From Pseudofabraea citricarpa (Eukaryota; Ascomycota; Leotiomycetes; Helotiales; Dermateaceae), in the NCBI GenBank assembly GCA_029641185.1, contig JAPWGK010000010.1, positions 868,001-932,000 of the forward strand: 64,000 nt of DNA, read 5' to 3'. Every line of letters starts with the position of its first letter. Position 1 is the stretch's first letter. A program made the position numbers and the translations under genes. Below, piece after piece: positions 35,833-47,740 of this stretch. Below the pieces are notes generated by a model. That model made no database searches and was not told the origin of the DNA. It saw only the letters and a program-made list of their open reading frames with translations.

Positions 35833-37951
35833 TTACAGCCTAACCCTTCCTTCCTGACGACCACCAAATAGCCGCGTGATTCCGCCATTATTACTAGATG
35901 GTTCTGAGTCTTCGTTTCCGCCCATCCATTTCGGTCTCTTGATACCATCACCCACATTTTGTAACCATCTGGGTGTCTGAACAGTGTCAAAAGTATTCCT
36001 CACACGGTGCCCAAACGCCTCGAGGAAATTCTCATCTTCAGGAACAGTAGCATGTTGTTGGGAGTCCGCTGTAGGCCTCGAGGCAGTAGATGCGGCTCCA
36101 TTTTGTCTCTCTGCTGGAGGGATAGATATGGTGGGTGCTGTACGATTATTGGGGTTGTTGGGAACGTGAGATCGGCGTCCCGGGGCACCATTTCCAAGTC
36201 GACCAAGGGAAGAGTGGCCCTGGAGTTCTCGTTCTATGAGATCCCGCCCTTCCCTCCAGGATCCTGTGCCATAACCACTCTCGTTCTCTTCGTCCTCCTC
36301 ATCAATGACACCAAATCCAATCATCCTCTTTACCTTCCCATAAAGGTTGAATAGTGTTGCGCAGACAGGCACTAGGATAAATATTGGGAAAAGCAGATCA
36401 AACCATGACCCCAGAGGTGTCAAGTTGATGAGCTTCCCCAGAAACTGGTAGAATACTGTATCAGTGTAGACGTCTGGCGCAAGAAAGGTCAAAAAATTGA
36501 AGGACAGAGGCACGGAGAGCTTTGCAACCTGCATTGCGTACCATCCTGCTGACTCTCCGTGCGTGTTCCTCCTAACCAGAGCGCGTCCCCGCCATACCTT
36601 GACTTCCGTAAGAGAAGTCAAAGCTGCGGCACACATATACAAAATCCACATCGACGCAATAACCTGACCAGCAAATCCGACCTGGCCACGGTCGCTATTG
36701 GGATGATGAACCACTGTAAGGGATATGATTGAAAAGAAAGGATTGACTGTCTTGATGATTTCAGACCAGACAATGCATACGGATGCGAATGTGAAGAAGC
36801 CGCCGAAGAACATTTGTAGGTATGGAGTTACATAATACAGGTAAATGTAACGAGTGTAAGGTGTAAGTATGGTGAAGCGGTCTAAGAATCCAGCATGCGG
36901 TGATACCTGACCGATGTCGATTCGTTTTGATGCGGCGGAATCAATAATGGCCTGCGTTTCGACGGCTTCATGCAATAAGTAATCCCATTCATCCAAGTAG
37001 CGAGCACGACTATGCTGTGCTCTATTTAATTGTCTACTTAGGTCGGCCATATATCTTTCGGTGACAACGGTTGGAGTTGTAACAGTCGGAGCAGACATAC
37101 GTCGAGTCAAGGTACGGGGTCTTGACTCTGGGAGATGGGATTCCTCAGCGAGCTCTTCAATCCATTCCTCGAAAATCCGAGCCGTTCCGGTCTTTCGTTG
37201 GCTTAATTCAGCGACTTGTGCCTCGAGATCCTCCAAATTGATGATGGCCTCTTCCATTTTTTCATGGACCTTGGCGGCCTTCTGTTGTATTCTTCTCAAT
37301 CTTCCGCTCAAGCTGGCATTTCTAAATAGGCTCCTAGGTATCGCGACCAGTCCATGTCCCATTAAATAAATGGCAAGTATCAAACCCCAGCAGTAAGCCA
37401 AAGCCATGACCGTTCCCTTTGATGATTCAAATGATACACCGGAGGAGACAAAGATATATATGCCACCGATTATTGCTGATCCGAGCAACAATGCCTGATA
37501 TTGAGCATTTGCGCGCAGTGAGAACATCAATCGTCCTTTTGGATCTCGATAGCCAGCATCGGCATATTCTGAAAGCATGGGCAGAATAAACCTATTCAGA
37601 CGTTAGAGATTTCCACAACGGTTCTTCTGGTCTTTCATACCAGGTCAAGGCAAATGTGAGCCAGTACGTAATCCTCCATGAAACCAGTATGGCCCTCTGC
37701 GGTAACCAGATTCCCCGGTTTCCTGCATCGGAATTCCTTTCGCTAGATGCCAGATCAATGGGCACTAGAAGTACAATGCTGGCTGGCAACCAGAGCGCAA
37801 AGAATATGGGTACAAGCAGAAAGGCTGGTGTCGTTCGCAGAGGGAGGTAATGTCGCAGGAGCAGTAAAACAACTAAGCTGAGTACAAGGAGGGAGATGCA
37901 GGCGAATACTTCTGACCCGACGGGTGAAGTTGTCGATAAAATTCCTATCAT
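35833..37951 (-). CDS. LMBR1 domain-containing multipass membrane protein (LMBD2-like)
   Basis: Exons 37951-37641 and 37591-35833 give about 689 residues; the GTATGA donor and gaatag acceptor join inside ALTW|FILP. The protein has an extracellular start and then about nine hydrophobic helices: three in exon 1 and its junction, two after RLMFSLRANAQYQ, a long coiled-coil cytosolic loop (QQKAAKVHEKMEEAIINLED), then four more (MFFGGFFTFASVCIVW, VIASMWILYMCAAALTSL, LSVPLSFNFLTFL, WFDLLFPIFILVPVCATLF). This 5+4 plan with a central coiled coil is the LMBR1 family. Members are receptor-like or trafficking proteins at plasma or lysosomal membranes; the fungal role is unclear. The C-terminal 200 residues are disordered. 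Confidence 0.9.
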
Positions 37952-38304
37952 GCTGGCGATATTGTGGTACCATCAACGTATGTTACGGCCATATGGAAGA
38001 TATTGAATTGATTTGAGTCTGGTGTCCCCGAATGCGACAGCTTGTGACGCAGGCGGCACCACTAGATTCCGGTATTCCGTGAGATATATTCACCGACAAA
38101 GCTGCTAACGTCACCCATGTCCCCTCTATCTGACAGCTCTTTGGTGGGTCTCGTGTGGGTCTCAGCCTCGCCAATTCACTACAACAACACCGGTCTATTT
38201 ATAAGCTCAAATCCCTACCGTCCGTCCATTCATGAATCCACATTGATGTTTGCTCTCTTTGCTCAGGAGGAGGTCAACTCTCGGATCAGCCGCTCATCAT
38301 CAAG
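37952..38304. other. Divergent promoter, LMBR1 gene and following gene
   Basis: 353 bases lie between two divergent start codons. No element stands out. Confidence 0.5.
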
Positions 38305-40186
38305 ATGGCGCCGCCATCCAATAACAACACAAACGGAACCGATTTTGCGAATAGCAATAGAGACAGAACAACAATCGATGCCGATCAAGCTGCGCGTCTG
38401 CAGCATCTTGCAAAATCTTACAATGGAGCGCACGGAAATGGAACTACAACTGCCCCAAATCCATACCAGGATATCGACGATCCAAAGGAATTGATGGAAC
38501 GGCTTGCAAACTTTGGTCAACCATCCCAAGTCGCAAACAATCAATTCGAGAGTCTCGTTCAAGCCGCTGTTACAGCAGGAGGCGCTGAAGCAGCAGAAGC
38601 AAATGCAAATAATGCTGACAGCCAACCCCCGACCCAAAGCAGGACTTCTCAGTCTCAATTCGACTCGTCTGGAAATCCTCCTCCGCCTTCTCAAGCAAAT
38701 TCTACGAAGAGAAAAAGAAACAGAAATGAGGTACCACAGCGCGGCCTTATTGGTACAGGTGCGAGCGGCAAGCGGCGCAGACGCGACAGCTCAGAGGCTC
38801 AAGATGAGGATGACTCGAATCAATTGACTATGGAGGAGGAAATATGGGGGCCCGCGGACGAGGAGAATGAGTCGCCTTCCAATTTCGAATTCAAGACAAC
38901 TGCTGCTGAAGTCGCTGAAGATGCCAGGACTGCGGGCGTACACTCTGCAGCGGCTCTCTTTAGAAGGCCCTCTGCGGCTTCGAAGAAATATACCAGTGCG
39001 CACACAGAAGCCCTCCCAATACTATATACCATGCTAATTGATACATAGGACCTCCCATGTCCAAGTTGTTCACATCATTAGAACTGACTCCCGAGCAATT
39101 CCTCCATTTACAAGCAGCCGCAAAGTCATACATGCTAGATGAAAAACATCCTGAACGTGGCGACTGTGTAGGCAAGAGAGAAAGGGGTGATAATGACTTG
39201 ATCAAACTTAAGCTATTCGGTTGTGTAAAAGCTTTTCTCGAGGATGAGGGATGGGGAGAGCGATGTTTCGGACGAGATGCGCCTGGCGCAGCGACAAGGA
39301 AATTGAAGTACCCGGAGATGAAAAACAAGTAAGTTCTTTTCATTATATCTTGCATCGATCGATTATATTGGAAAATATTTTAAGTTGGAATTATTATTCG
39401 GTCTTGTTGTGATATAGAAGGGTCGTGGAATTCATGGGCCTGTCAATGCTCCGAGTTCACGATTTTACTTGTCAAATACTAAAATTAGTTAGGATCATAG
39501 CCTTGTTAACACCTTTATTACGTCGTATGGTGACAAACGAGAGACAACGCCTATACGCTGTTGAAACACGCAAACAGAATCAAGCAAAGGCCAATTTGAT
39601 GCAAATATCCCCTGCCACAATGCAACCTCAGTTCATGGGTCCACCTGGACAATTCCCCATATCTCAGTATTCAAACACTCAATTCTCACCGCCACCGCCA
39701 TCTCGTGAGCTCACGCCAGCTCGTCTGGGCACACCATCCCAACGACGCACTCAAAGTCCCGTTTACGATCACGACTCGGGCCAGAGCTATCACCCCGAGC
39801 TCGACCCTACCCTTACTGGCTATGATAGCGAAGGTCGTCCTAAATATGATAAGCCAGATCCACGCCTCACATTTAGAGAGAAAGCTTTTGCTAGGGCTGA
39901 GATTCGATATCATGTTAACCTTCTTCACGAGGGTAAGCGAGTCAAATCCAAGCTCAAGTTGACGGAGGTATCATGTCCCGGTTTCCCCAGCTTAATACAA
40001 TACATACAAAACTTTGCAAGCGACGAAGGACTTCCTACGCCGAGCAGCATCCGATTTCTTGGTCTTAATGGTTTAGCACCTATTACAAGCCAAGAAGACT
40101 GGCTCGCTGCCATTGCACAGGTCCGCGCACACGACTGGATGGATGGAGATTTGCGAATTGTTGCTCAGGTTGAGACAAATGAGTAA
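38305..40186 (+). CDS. Conserved ascomycete protein, probably nuclear, unknown function
   Basis: Exons 38305-38995, 39049-39328 and 39493-40186 give 554 residues. The last acceptor (gttag at 39492) was chosen because it joins KNK to IIALLTPLLRRMVTNERQR without the extra hydrophobic stretch an earlier acceptor would add. The N-terminal half is disordered, Asn/Gln-rich, with two basic clusters (STKRKRNRN and SGKRRRRDS) that look like nuclear signals, then an acidic patch. A folded helical domain follows (MSKLFTSLELTPEQFLHLQAAAK, then LKLFGCVKAFLEDEGWGERCFG, TPLLRRMVTNERQR), then a Pro/Ser linker. A C-terminal block has alternating helix and strand character (AFARAEIRYHVNLLHEG, RFLGLNGLAPIT). 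I do not recognise a named family. It may be a transcription or chromatin protein, but that rests only on composition. Confidence 0.78.
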
Positions 40187-40417
40187 CAATGTTGTGTGTA
40201 CATTACTTTGATTCGGGCGTTCGGGAATTATCTGACAGTGGCTGTCAGGGAGGGATATACCATTATGCGGTTGAAGAGAAGAAATTCAGAAAGCGCGAAG
40301 CGCTACATCTACAGTTAGCTTGTAGCATGTTTCGGGGTCAATAAACAAAACTTACACCTTGTGTCGAAGAGCTTTAGTCTTGCTACTATTTTGTTGTTGT
40401 ATCGATTTCTGGCCATT

Positions 40418-41272
40418 CTATGATCCTTTACTCCGTTTCAATATCCCAACCACCAACCAGCGTTTTCGCACTGTGATATCCTCTCTTCCTCTATCAGTAA
40501 CCCAGTCTCTTGTGTTCCCTTCTGCATCTCTCTCCCATATTTTCTCAATCTCTAACCCTAAGCTCTTAATCCTCTCCTTTTCATAGAATCCCGCCATCTT
40601 CTCTCTTCCTGTATGAAAACCAGCAACCACCCATGCCCTCCCTTCAGGATTCAAGAACCATCGTATACTCTTTAGTAGGTTCTCATGCTGCCAAGGCATC
40701 CATAAACAATCGGCGACTAGAATCCTACCATAAGACTCTTTATCCTGCAGCGAGAAAGCATCGTCCAAAACTCCCCACTCATGGCCCTCGACAACGACTT
40801 CTTGAATCTCCTGCGCAGCGCGTTCTTGAGACCCAATTCTCCTCGGCTCGATATTCTTCGCCACATTCCCTCTGATGTTCTCCAGCACTTCCGGCGCCGG
40901 ATAATCACTAATCACCACTTTCTGTGCCCCCTTCAATGCAGACACGATCCCTGCCAGACCCGTACCCGCACCCAACTCTAGTACCCTCTCGTTCTTGACG
41001 TCCCATGCTGCGTCTTCCTCGATAAACTCGGTCAGTTGCAAACTTGCGTTCCAGAGGAAATGACTGAAAAGTCCCCGGCTCTCAAATGTAGGATCGCAGA
41101 GCGTCAGTGTAATGGATCCGAATATGGGTGATAGGTATATCACGGAGTTGCCCTCGTCGCCATGCTGGTTGCAGATGTCGTCCGGGAATATCACGGCGAG
41201 CGCTGATTCGAGGATGTCTTCTGGATCGGTCGCCTCCTCGGCTCCTGCGACTCGTATCTTATCTGTCAACAT
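40418..41272 (-). CDS. EFM7: Protein-lysine methyltransferase, EFM7/Nnt1 type
   Basis: A single exon of 284 residues. The class I methyltransferase fold shows VLELGAGTGLAGI (motif I, SAM loop), KVVISDYPAPEVLENIRGN (post I), ILVADCLWMPWQHENLLKSI (motif II, with DCLWM in the position of the family's D-x-x-W/Y element) and VVAGFHTGREK (motif III). The upstream SRGLFSHFLWNASLQLTEFI is a conserved substrate-side signature of the METTL21/EFM group. In yeast EFM7 (once called NNT1, a nicotinamide methyltransferase) methylates the N-terminal Gly and Lys of elongation factor eEF1A. The older nicotinamide label should be treated with caution. The gene converges on its left neighbour with a 230-base spacer. 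Confidence 0.87.
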   Translation of the reverse strand: MLTDKIRVAGAEEATDPEDILESALAVIFPDDICNQHGDEGNSVIYLSPIFGSITLTLCDPTFESRGLFSHFLWNASLQLTEFIEEDAAWDVKNERVLELGAGTGLAGIVSALKGAQKVVISDYPAPEVLENIRGNVAKNIEPRRIGSQERAAQEIQEVVVEGHEWGVLDDAFSLQDKESYGRILVADCLWMPWQHENLLKSIRWFLNPEGRAWVVAGFHTGREKMAGFYEKERIKSLGLEIEKIWERDAEGNTRDWVTDRGREDITVRKRWLVVGILKRSKGS

Positions 41273-43000
41273 CTTCGAGGTTGATTTTGGGTTCTGAGTT
41301 TGATTGTACTCTGTGTGTGTTTGGATGAGGGGAAATTATTTCATGGTGGGGTTGGTCCTTGGATTTTATCTATTCTGCCCGTTCTATTTTGGATTTTTGA
41401 GTCACCGCTTTGCTGTGTCGTGATCACGTGCTGATACAGACTTCTTACCTTTCTCTTCTTTACTTTCTACTCCTCAGATCTGGTTGTAAACACAGGAAAA
41501 CGAAATAAAACTCTGAATGATTTGTGTAATTCGAAACTGCCTAGTAATAAGTCTTCTGTAAGATATTGTTTTTCGTAATTAAACTAACCAGTTTATTCTT
41601 TTGACATAATTGTAAAATCTCCGTAGGCTTTGCATCAACCCTTGTATAACATATGTTTTACGATATCTTCCATCCGGTTTATTTTTCAACGTAATCACAT
41701 AGAATTTTTATAGGCTGCATATTGCGTGTCAGAAATGGTTGGTAAGGAGATCGTGGAATTAGCTCGGGTGATCAGGCTGGACTACGAATTATGGATTGGA
41801 TTACCCCATTTTGCAGGAAGTTAGATGTTAGCTTTACTTCTTGTTGCTACTTCAACTGTCCTTGTTAGTGAAAACCTGTGTGGTAACTATTTAGTCTAAC
41901 TCCCAAACATTGATAAACTCCTCCAATAACTAACAACTGCTAGTGACTATTCCTTCTGCTTCTCTGTTAGGTAGTTAGAAACTGGATTATTCTCTGTTTT
42001 CACTTTTATTCCTCCATTACTAGCCACAGCTTTATTTATCTAGGAATATGAATATTTCAAAAATTAGAAAAGAAACTTATTAAAGCAGGGTATTATCTAC
42101 TGCTAACTTCTTCCAGGACTAGGAGTAAAGAAAGGGGCTGGTTTTGCTAACTAATAACTTTTAGTATTACCCCCCTTAGTTTTAAATATTTGCCGGCTTA
42201 GCGAGTAATAATATTACCTGAGCTTATTCATTTGACTAGAGCTTAGCTAGCTCCCTTGGTCTAACTAATTTTTCCCTTGGATCTTCTATTATTAAAGCTC
42301 GACCAAGACGCAGAAAGGTTTTCGCGGTATATCTTACCATGTCTTCCCAAACCCAGATCGTCTGCAGAGTATGGCGACAGGGCCCAACAACTAATATCAG
42401 AAACTCGGAACAGAAGAGTTATATTACCCGCTTTCTTCGCGAGAGTCCTGGTAAAACGACTAAAAATATATATCTTCTTGTCACTTCGCTTCTGGTTGTC
42501 AGAGAACAATCCTTGCTGGGTTTACTCCTAAGTCCTGCATGGGGCCTTGCGTTCCGCTTGCTTGTTAATGTAAATTTGTTACTGTATGTTTTTTTTTGTG
42601 ATATCTTGACCTTCCCTCTATATCAGATTCACATGTGAAGTCCATGTTTTCACTATTAAAACCAATCTTTGGTAAGTTGGCCTTCCAATCGCTGAAACCA
42701 ATATCCTAAATGGTTTCGCAGCAAAGTGCAACCACTCCACTTCAAGTATATAAGATTTGGTGGAGGTTTCAACGTATTGGTTTTACTTCAACGTAGACAT
42801 ATGGACATATCAAATTGGTCATGCTTATTGACAGAGGCGAAGAAAAGAATCAATTCGTAAGCCAATACAATTAACTTTTCCACATGAAGTACTTCTCTAG
42901 TAAATGGCGCCTTGCCTGCCCTTAAATTCATATCATTGATCCTTAATTCCTGGTCTATCCTTGCCAACCATTCCCTGAGTACCAACGCCACAAACATCCA
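41273..43000. other. AT-rich spacer with a possible gene relic
   Basis: About 1.7 kb with many A/T runs and no complete gene. At 42295-42460 on the plus strand one frame reads LDQDAERFSRYILPCLPKPR and continues RAQQLISETRNRRVILP, more protein-like than its surroundings. It has no start, no acceptable splice partner and soon turns into AT-rich nonsense. This may be a decayed gene fragment. Confidence 0.4.
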
Positions 43001-45449
43001 TCAGCCAAAAAACGTATCCCACACGGGATCTACTGCTGGGTCATCATTGATGATAGGAATCTGATTCATCTGCTCAATCCAATACGATGCATCAAATGTA
43101 TTGACATCTGGGATATCTCCGCCAATGTTGAATCCAGAAGACATGTTATCATTGCTTTGAAGAGGTTGGTTTGGGTCAAATGTCCCCAAAGATTGATCAA
43201 AATAAATAGGCGTTCCAAAACTTAGGCCACCTCCTGGGCTGCCCATAAACCCTTCATTAAACACTGGAGCTCTGCTTGTTTCTGCGATAGTCTCAGTTCG
43301 AGGCTGTGACGAGCCAGATCCTTTGTGGAACTTCGCTTGGCAGTGCCGAATCAATTTCAGGCCAGAAGCAGCCAATGCATTACGATGCTCCATTAATTGA
43401 AGCTTATTGGAAACCTTATTCAGAATATCCTGTATTTTTAGATCTAGTTCATGATCTGGTGGAGGTTGCATCATCATGATGGCCGCTAAAAATGAGGCTG
43501 CATCGATGGTGGAAAATGCTACACCGAAGAGCCTGTATTGGTGCGGTGGAGTCATGTCAAAAAATCGTTGCTGGGCTTCGAGAATAGTAAAGGCCGCTTG
43601 TATAGCTAGTTCTCGGCTTTCTTGGTGCACATGGATATGGGTCCGATGTAAAGCCAGTAAGAGTTGGTTTGCAGCTGTAAGAACTTGTTCTCGTTGCCGT
43701 GGCAAAGAGGGGCATCGAGAGTCCCATGAGGTGTCTGGATTATTCGGACGCATAACAAGTGGCAGATTATCAACGAGTTCGATGACTTTGTTGTGCATGC
43801 CCAAGACAACACTGTAGTCTCTCGGACATCGTTTGTCTGCTCCATTGCTTCTCATTTGGTGGATAAATTGGGACAGCGAGTATTGCAACAAAGCCGGTGT
43901 AAAAAGAGATGGTCGCTCTCCATCCTCTATGGCATGCACAGTAGTTGGTATAGTTGTTTTGGGGTTTTCGGGGATATTGCAGTCTATGGGGATTTTGATG
44001 TCGCAATCACTTGCGTTTATTATTCGAGGGCGACCAAGAACCAACGCCATGTGGCTAATGATGTCAGTACTGCAAGATAAAACACATCTATAAGAGTCTC
44101 ACCTGTCCCAGATAAATAATATAATCCATACTCGCCTTTTATATTCATCATACCAAAGCCGGTCAAGGGTATCGCCCATATCAGCAGTCCCGGATGGATT
44201 AACTTTTGATTGCAAATGCAGATTTAGCTCCTGGGCTTGTCTATACTTTGTATTAGCTCTTTATCGAATGGTAAATATCACTGCAACATACCTTGTTGCA
44301 CTGCCTAAAGCATGCCAAGATTCATTTCCCCGCCCGCAGTTCTTCAACCACGATGCCCTCAAAAGATCCTGTTGAACAGCTGTAAGAGTAGGGTTGTGCC
44401 GCCCAAGTATAGTCATGACCTCCATTCCTTTCCCGCTGTATTGTCGACTAAGACGCTCGCGCTGTTCCGGGCTCTCTACATGCAGAAATGCGGGTGATAC
44501 GGCATCTTGAGGTACAAATTGAAGTGATATGGCAAGTACCTGAAAAAGCAGAGCCGGAAAGTATTGTAAGTCCCGAGAAAGTGTTCTCAAAGTTTTCTTT
44601 TGTGATGCATTGTTGATATCACCGCATGCATCGAGCCATTCCATGTACTGCTTGAAGACATAATATCGTTCAATCATATTGTAGTACCAGTTCACCTCAG
44701 AGAAAAAAATCCCCATGAGTTCTTCTGCAATCTCTTTTGGTGGAAGTTCTGCTATGAGAGTCCAATACCGTCCCTCAAGATGCTGAGAAATCAAGGGCCC
44801 TCGAAAAAGATTACTGAGTTCTGATGGCCCCACTGTCTCGTCCTTGAGTAACTTGAATTAAACATTAGCTTGTAACCACTCTTTTCATGACTTTTCTTAC
44901 TTGTTGGAGATCGGCAAAGATATTACTTCCACTCATAGGTGAATAACCAATCTGGGTAGCAATATCCCCATCATGGGTTTGTGGGCTTAGGGGATACTCC
45001 TCATTTGGAGTAGCGGCATCAATAACCGGGGTGTGCTTTCCTAGTGTACCACTAGCCTGGTCTGGACTGTGATATGGTTAGAAGAAGGGGTATGACAATG
45101 GGCCTAGAGAGAAGTTTAAGACTTATGAGTAGACACAGGTGTCCTTCTGATCGATTGTAGAAGTATAGTGAGTGAAAGATGGTACATACACAGCCTGATT
45201 GCCATAGGAGCACCTCTCGGGTACATTCCGAGCGAGACATACGTTACATGGTTGCTTGCGGTCACACTAAACGGTGTTTATCTGATTAGCCAATATCTTA
45301 TCAGACTTCAATATAAAACTGCGGGGTCACTAGATGTGGTAAACAGTAATAAGCACCTTCTGTTTTCTTCGATGGCACTCAGAGCAGGTTGTCACAGTAC
45401 GCCTACGTTTAGAGTTACTGGGTTTGTCCATGGTATCTGAGTTTACCAT
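43001..45449 (-). CDS. Zn(II)2Cys6 transcription factor with fungal-specific TF domain
   Basis: Exons 45449-45357, 45266-45190, 45066-44901, 44851-44292, 44240-44103 and 44054-43001 join in frame to about 695 residues. The DNA-binding domain is split by the first intron: CSECHRRKQK|CDRKQPCNVC, then a sixth Cys in ERCSYG, giving the six cysteines of the binuclear cluster, with a basic KRRR just before. The middle-homology region has the family's marks ISQHLEGRYW, an EVNWYYNMIERYYV helix, SWHALGSATRQAQELNLH and WDSHMALVLGRPRIIN, where the last is split by the fifth intron. The start at 45449 is one of three in-frame ATGs (45587, 45449, 45431); it gives the shortest leader typical of the group apart from 45431. 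Targets are unknown. It points away from the aldo-keto reductase gene. Confidence 0.9.
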
Positions 45450-46667
45450 GCTTTGAAGCCTATCTGTATCAGGATCACGAGGGTTCTTGCACGTCAAAAA
45501 AAAAAGAGAGGGTGGAGTGGTCGGGAAGTTGTCAAATTTTGAGTGCGCAAGCAAGCCAACAAGATTCTCTTGTGGCATGTCGTCCATGGAGCATGGAGTT
45601 AAGTTATCGCCAGCGGTAGACTAGGCTACTCTAGGTATAGCCCTTGCAGAAGCAGAGCTTGAGTATTTCGGTCGCTTAGCTCTAAGTTCTCCAGATTTAT
45701 AAACGCTCTGCCCACTTAGAGTCATGGCACTGTCCTCTCTTCTTCGTTACTGTTTCGCTCAAACCTGTACTGGCGTTGTCTGCATACAACAGCAGCATTT
45801 TGCAATGCTACCTATATAATGAATTATATGATGTCTCATAAACTCACCCATAAACTCACCCGAAGAAGCCTGTGCTGGGCGGTCAATGTCATACTCGTTT
45901 GAGATTCTCGTATTCTCGGATTCAGAATTATTTTTCTTCATTCTCTTCTATATTCATTTGTTGCTTGCACTGTATAGTTGTCTCTTCTGAAATTTCATAT
46001 TGCCGCTCGACACCACTGCTGTTGTATTTTATCTCCTTTGCCTAATGAACGTGTGTGGAGGTGGATAATTTTCGCTCGCACATGGCCAGTTGTCAAGGAT
46101 TCGCTCGAGTTCTCGTGTCGTACGTATGCTGTCGAAATTTCTCCATAATCTGGTACAGAGGTAGTGCCCGAGTCTAACTTTGCCCTTGTGCTTCTTTTCT
46201 TGTGATTGTTTCTTTTATGGCACATGGTAGTGTCTTCCTGGGCGTATCCTCTGTTAGCATATTGGTTGTGATCTTGGGTTAGCATTACCACCCCAAAGGG
46301 ATAGAAAGCAAGAAGCTTGTGATTTATCTTATTTTTAAAAAGAAAATGAAGTGGGCAACGTCGCCGAGAGTGGTCCCCGAAGTGAAGGTCTTGGCATTCT
46401 ATCGGCCGAAGGAAACGAGATTTTAATATACAGTAACCATATCTACATGTCTGCCCCTCTGCGATTGGAAATTTATCATCAATACTCCCACTTTCATCAT
46501 ATCTGTATTCCGTGACTGGCTCATCAAACGGCATCTTATCATCTTATCATCATATCGCCGAGAACATGCCCGATTTCTTATTCATAATGGATGTTCCCGC
46601 TCGTCGCAAGTCAGAGAAGGTCAACTTTCCACGAACCCCCTGAGATTTTGGAAATTCAGTTTTCAAA
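45450..46667. other. Divergent spacer between the Zn2Cys6 gene and the aldo-keto reductase gene
   Basis: It carries the promoters of both genes and one questionable minus-strand frame (listed separately). The cgaga and tcatca-tatca words near 46530-46560 are simple repeats just upstream of the reductase. Confidence 0.5.
45995..46534 (-). CDS. Hypothetical 179-residue frame
   Basis: The uninterrupted ATG-to-stop frame begins MPFDEPVTEYRYDESG. It has no membrane segment, no known motif and a mixed, protein-like composition, with one hydrophobic patch (KLLAFYPFGVVML). It sits in the divergent region and ends about 550 bases before the regulator's start. An AT-rich setting makes a 540-base open frame somewhat unlikely by chance, but I found no other support. 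Confidence 0.3.
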   Translation of the reverse strand: MPFDEPVTEYRYDESGSIDDKFPIAEGQTCRYGYCILKSRFLRPIECQDLHFGDHSRRRCPLHFLFKNKINHKLLAFYPFGVVMLTQDHNQYANRGYAQEDTTMCHKRNNHKKRSTRAKLDSGTTSVPDYGEISTAYVRHENSSESLTTGHVRAKIIHLHTRSLGKGDKIQQQWCRAAI

Positions 46668-47740
46668 ATGAGCTCTTCAGAGAAGAAAAACGTCAATGTC
46701 GTATTCGGCGCAATGACATTTGGTCCTGCTGGTAAGCTCTTACGTAGGCGTAATTAATGAGCTTGTGCTAACGTTCGGTTCTAGGCCGCGAGGGAGCCCG
46801 CATTACTACCGTCGAGGAAGCCGCTGGAATTCTTGACGTCTTTCAGAAACACGGCTATCGAGAAGTCGACACTGCACGAATGTATATCAACGGCGGGTCA
46901 GAAGCCTACCTTGCTGATGCCCAGTGGGAAAGTCGAGGTCTTACAATGGAAACGAAGCTTTACCCGACAGCTGGCAGAGGAATGGAGTATATGACATCAG
47001 AGATGTACACACACTCACCAGAAGACCTACGCAAAGGCCTCTTCAACAGTCTTGCCGCTTTGAAGACCAAGAAGATCAACATGTGGTATCTTCATGGCCC
47101 CGATCGAAACACACCCTTTGAAGCGACCCTAGGCGAGGTCAACAAGTTATACAAGGAGGGTTATTTTGAACGATTTGGCATCAGCAACTTTCAATCCTGG
47201 GAAGTGGCAGAAATATGCGAGATCTGTAACAAGAATGGATGGATCAAACCAACAGTTTACCAAGGCATCTACAATGCGATCCATCGCGCTGTGGAGCCTG
47301 AGCTGTTCCCGTGTCTTCGATTCTATGGAATATCTTTCTATGCATTCCAACCCCTCGCAGGAAGTTTTTTGACTGGAAAATTCAAACGCGACACCAAGGA
47401 TTTTGAAGAAGGGTGCCGTTTCGATCCTAATAGACGTCAAGGAAAGTTACATCATACCAGGTACTGGAATGACGAATCTTTCAGAGCTTTAGATCTCGTC
47501 TCAACGGCAGCAGGAAAACATGGACTTACTGTAGCCGAGTGTGCTTTAAGGTGGATGTCGCATCATTCTCAACTATCAAAGGGCAAGAATGATGCGGTGA
47601 TCATCGGTGCTAGTAGTGCAAAGCAACTTGAGAGCAACCTTACTGACCTCGAAAAGGGGCCGCTTCCCGAAGATGTTGTGAAAGCCTTTGATGATGGCTG
47701 GCAGTTTGTCAGGGCCAGAGTTTTTAAATATTGGCACTGA
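46668..47740 (+). CDS. Aldo-keto reductase, AKR7-like (aflatoxin-aldehyde reductase type)
   Basis: Exons 46668-46731 and 46785-47740 give 339 residues. The junction joins FGAMTFGPAG|REGARITT, the conserved first strand of the family. The catalytic tetrad can be placed: Asp and Tyr in DTARMYINGG, Lys in METKLYPT and His in WYLHGPD. Later motifs GISNFQSWEV, PTVYQGIYNAIHR, YAFQPLAGSFLTGK (loop) and the cofactor segment IIGASSAKQLESNL support NADPH binding in a TIM barrel. AKR7 enzymes reduce reactive aldehydes and ketones, including succinic semialdehyde. The substrate here is unknown. All active-site residues are present. Confidence 0.93.

Noticed and set aside
39425..39492. Extra exon segment MGLSMLRVHDFTCQILKL in the protein at 38305
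   Set aside because: It lies before a better acceptor (39492), which joins two conserved-looking helices; it was treated as intron.
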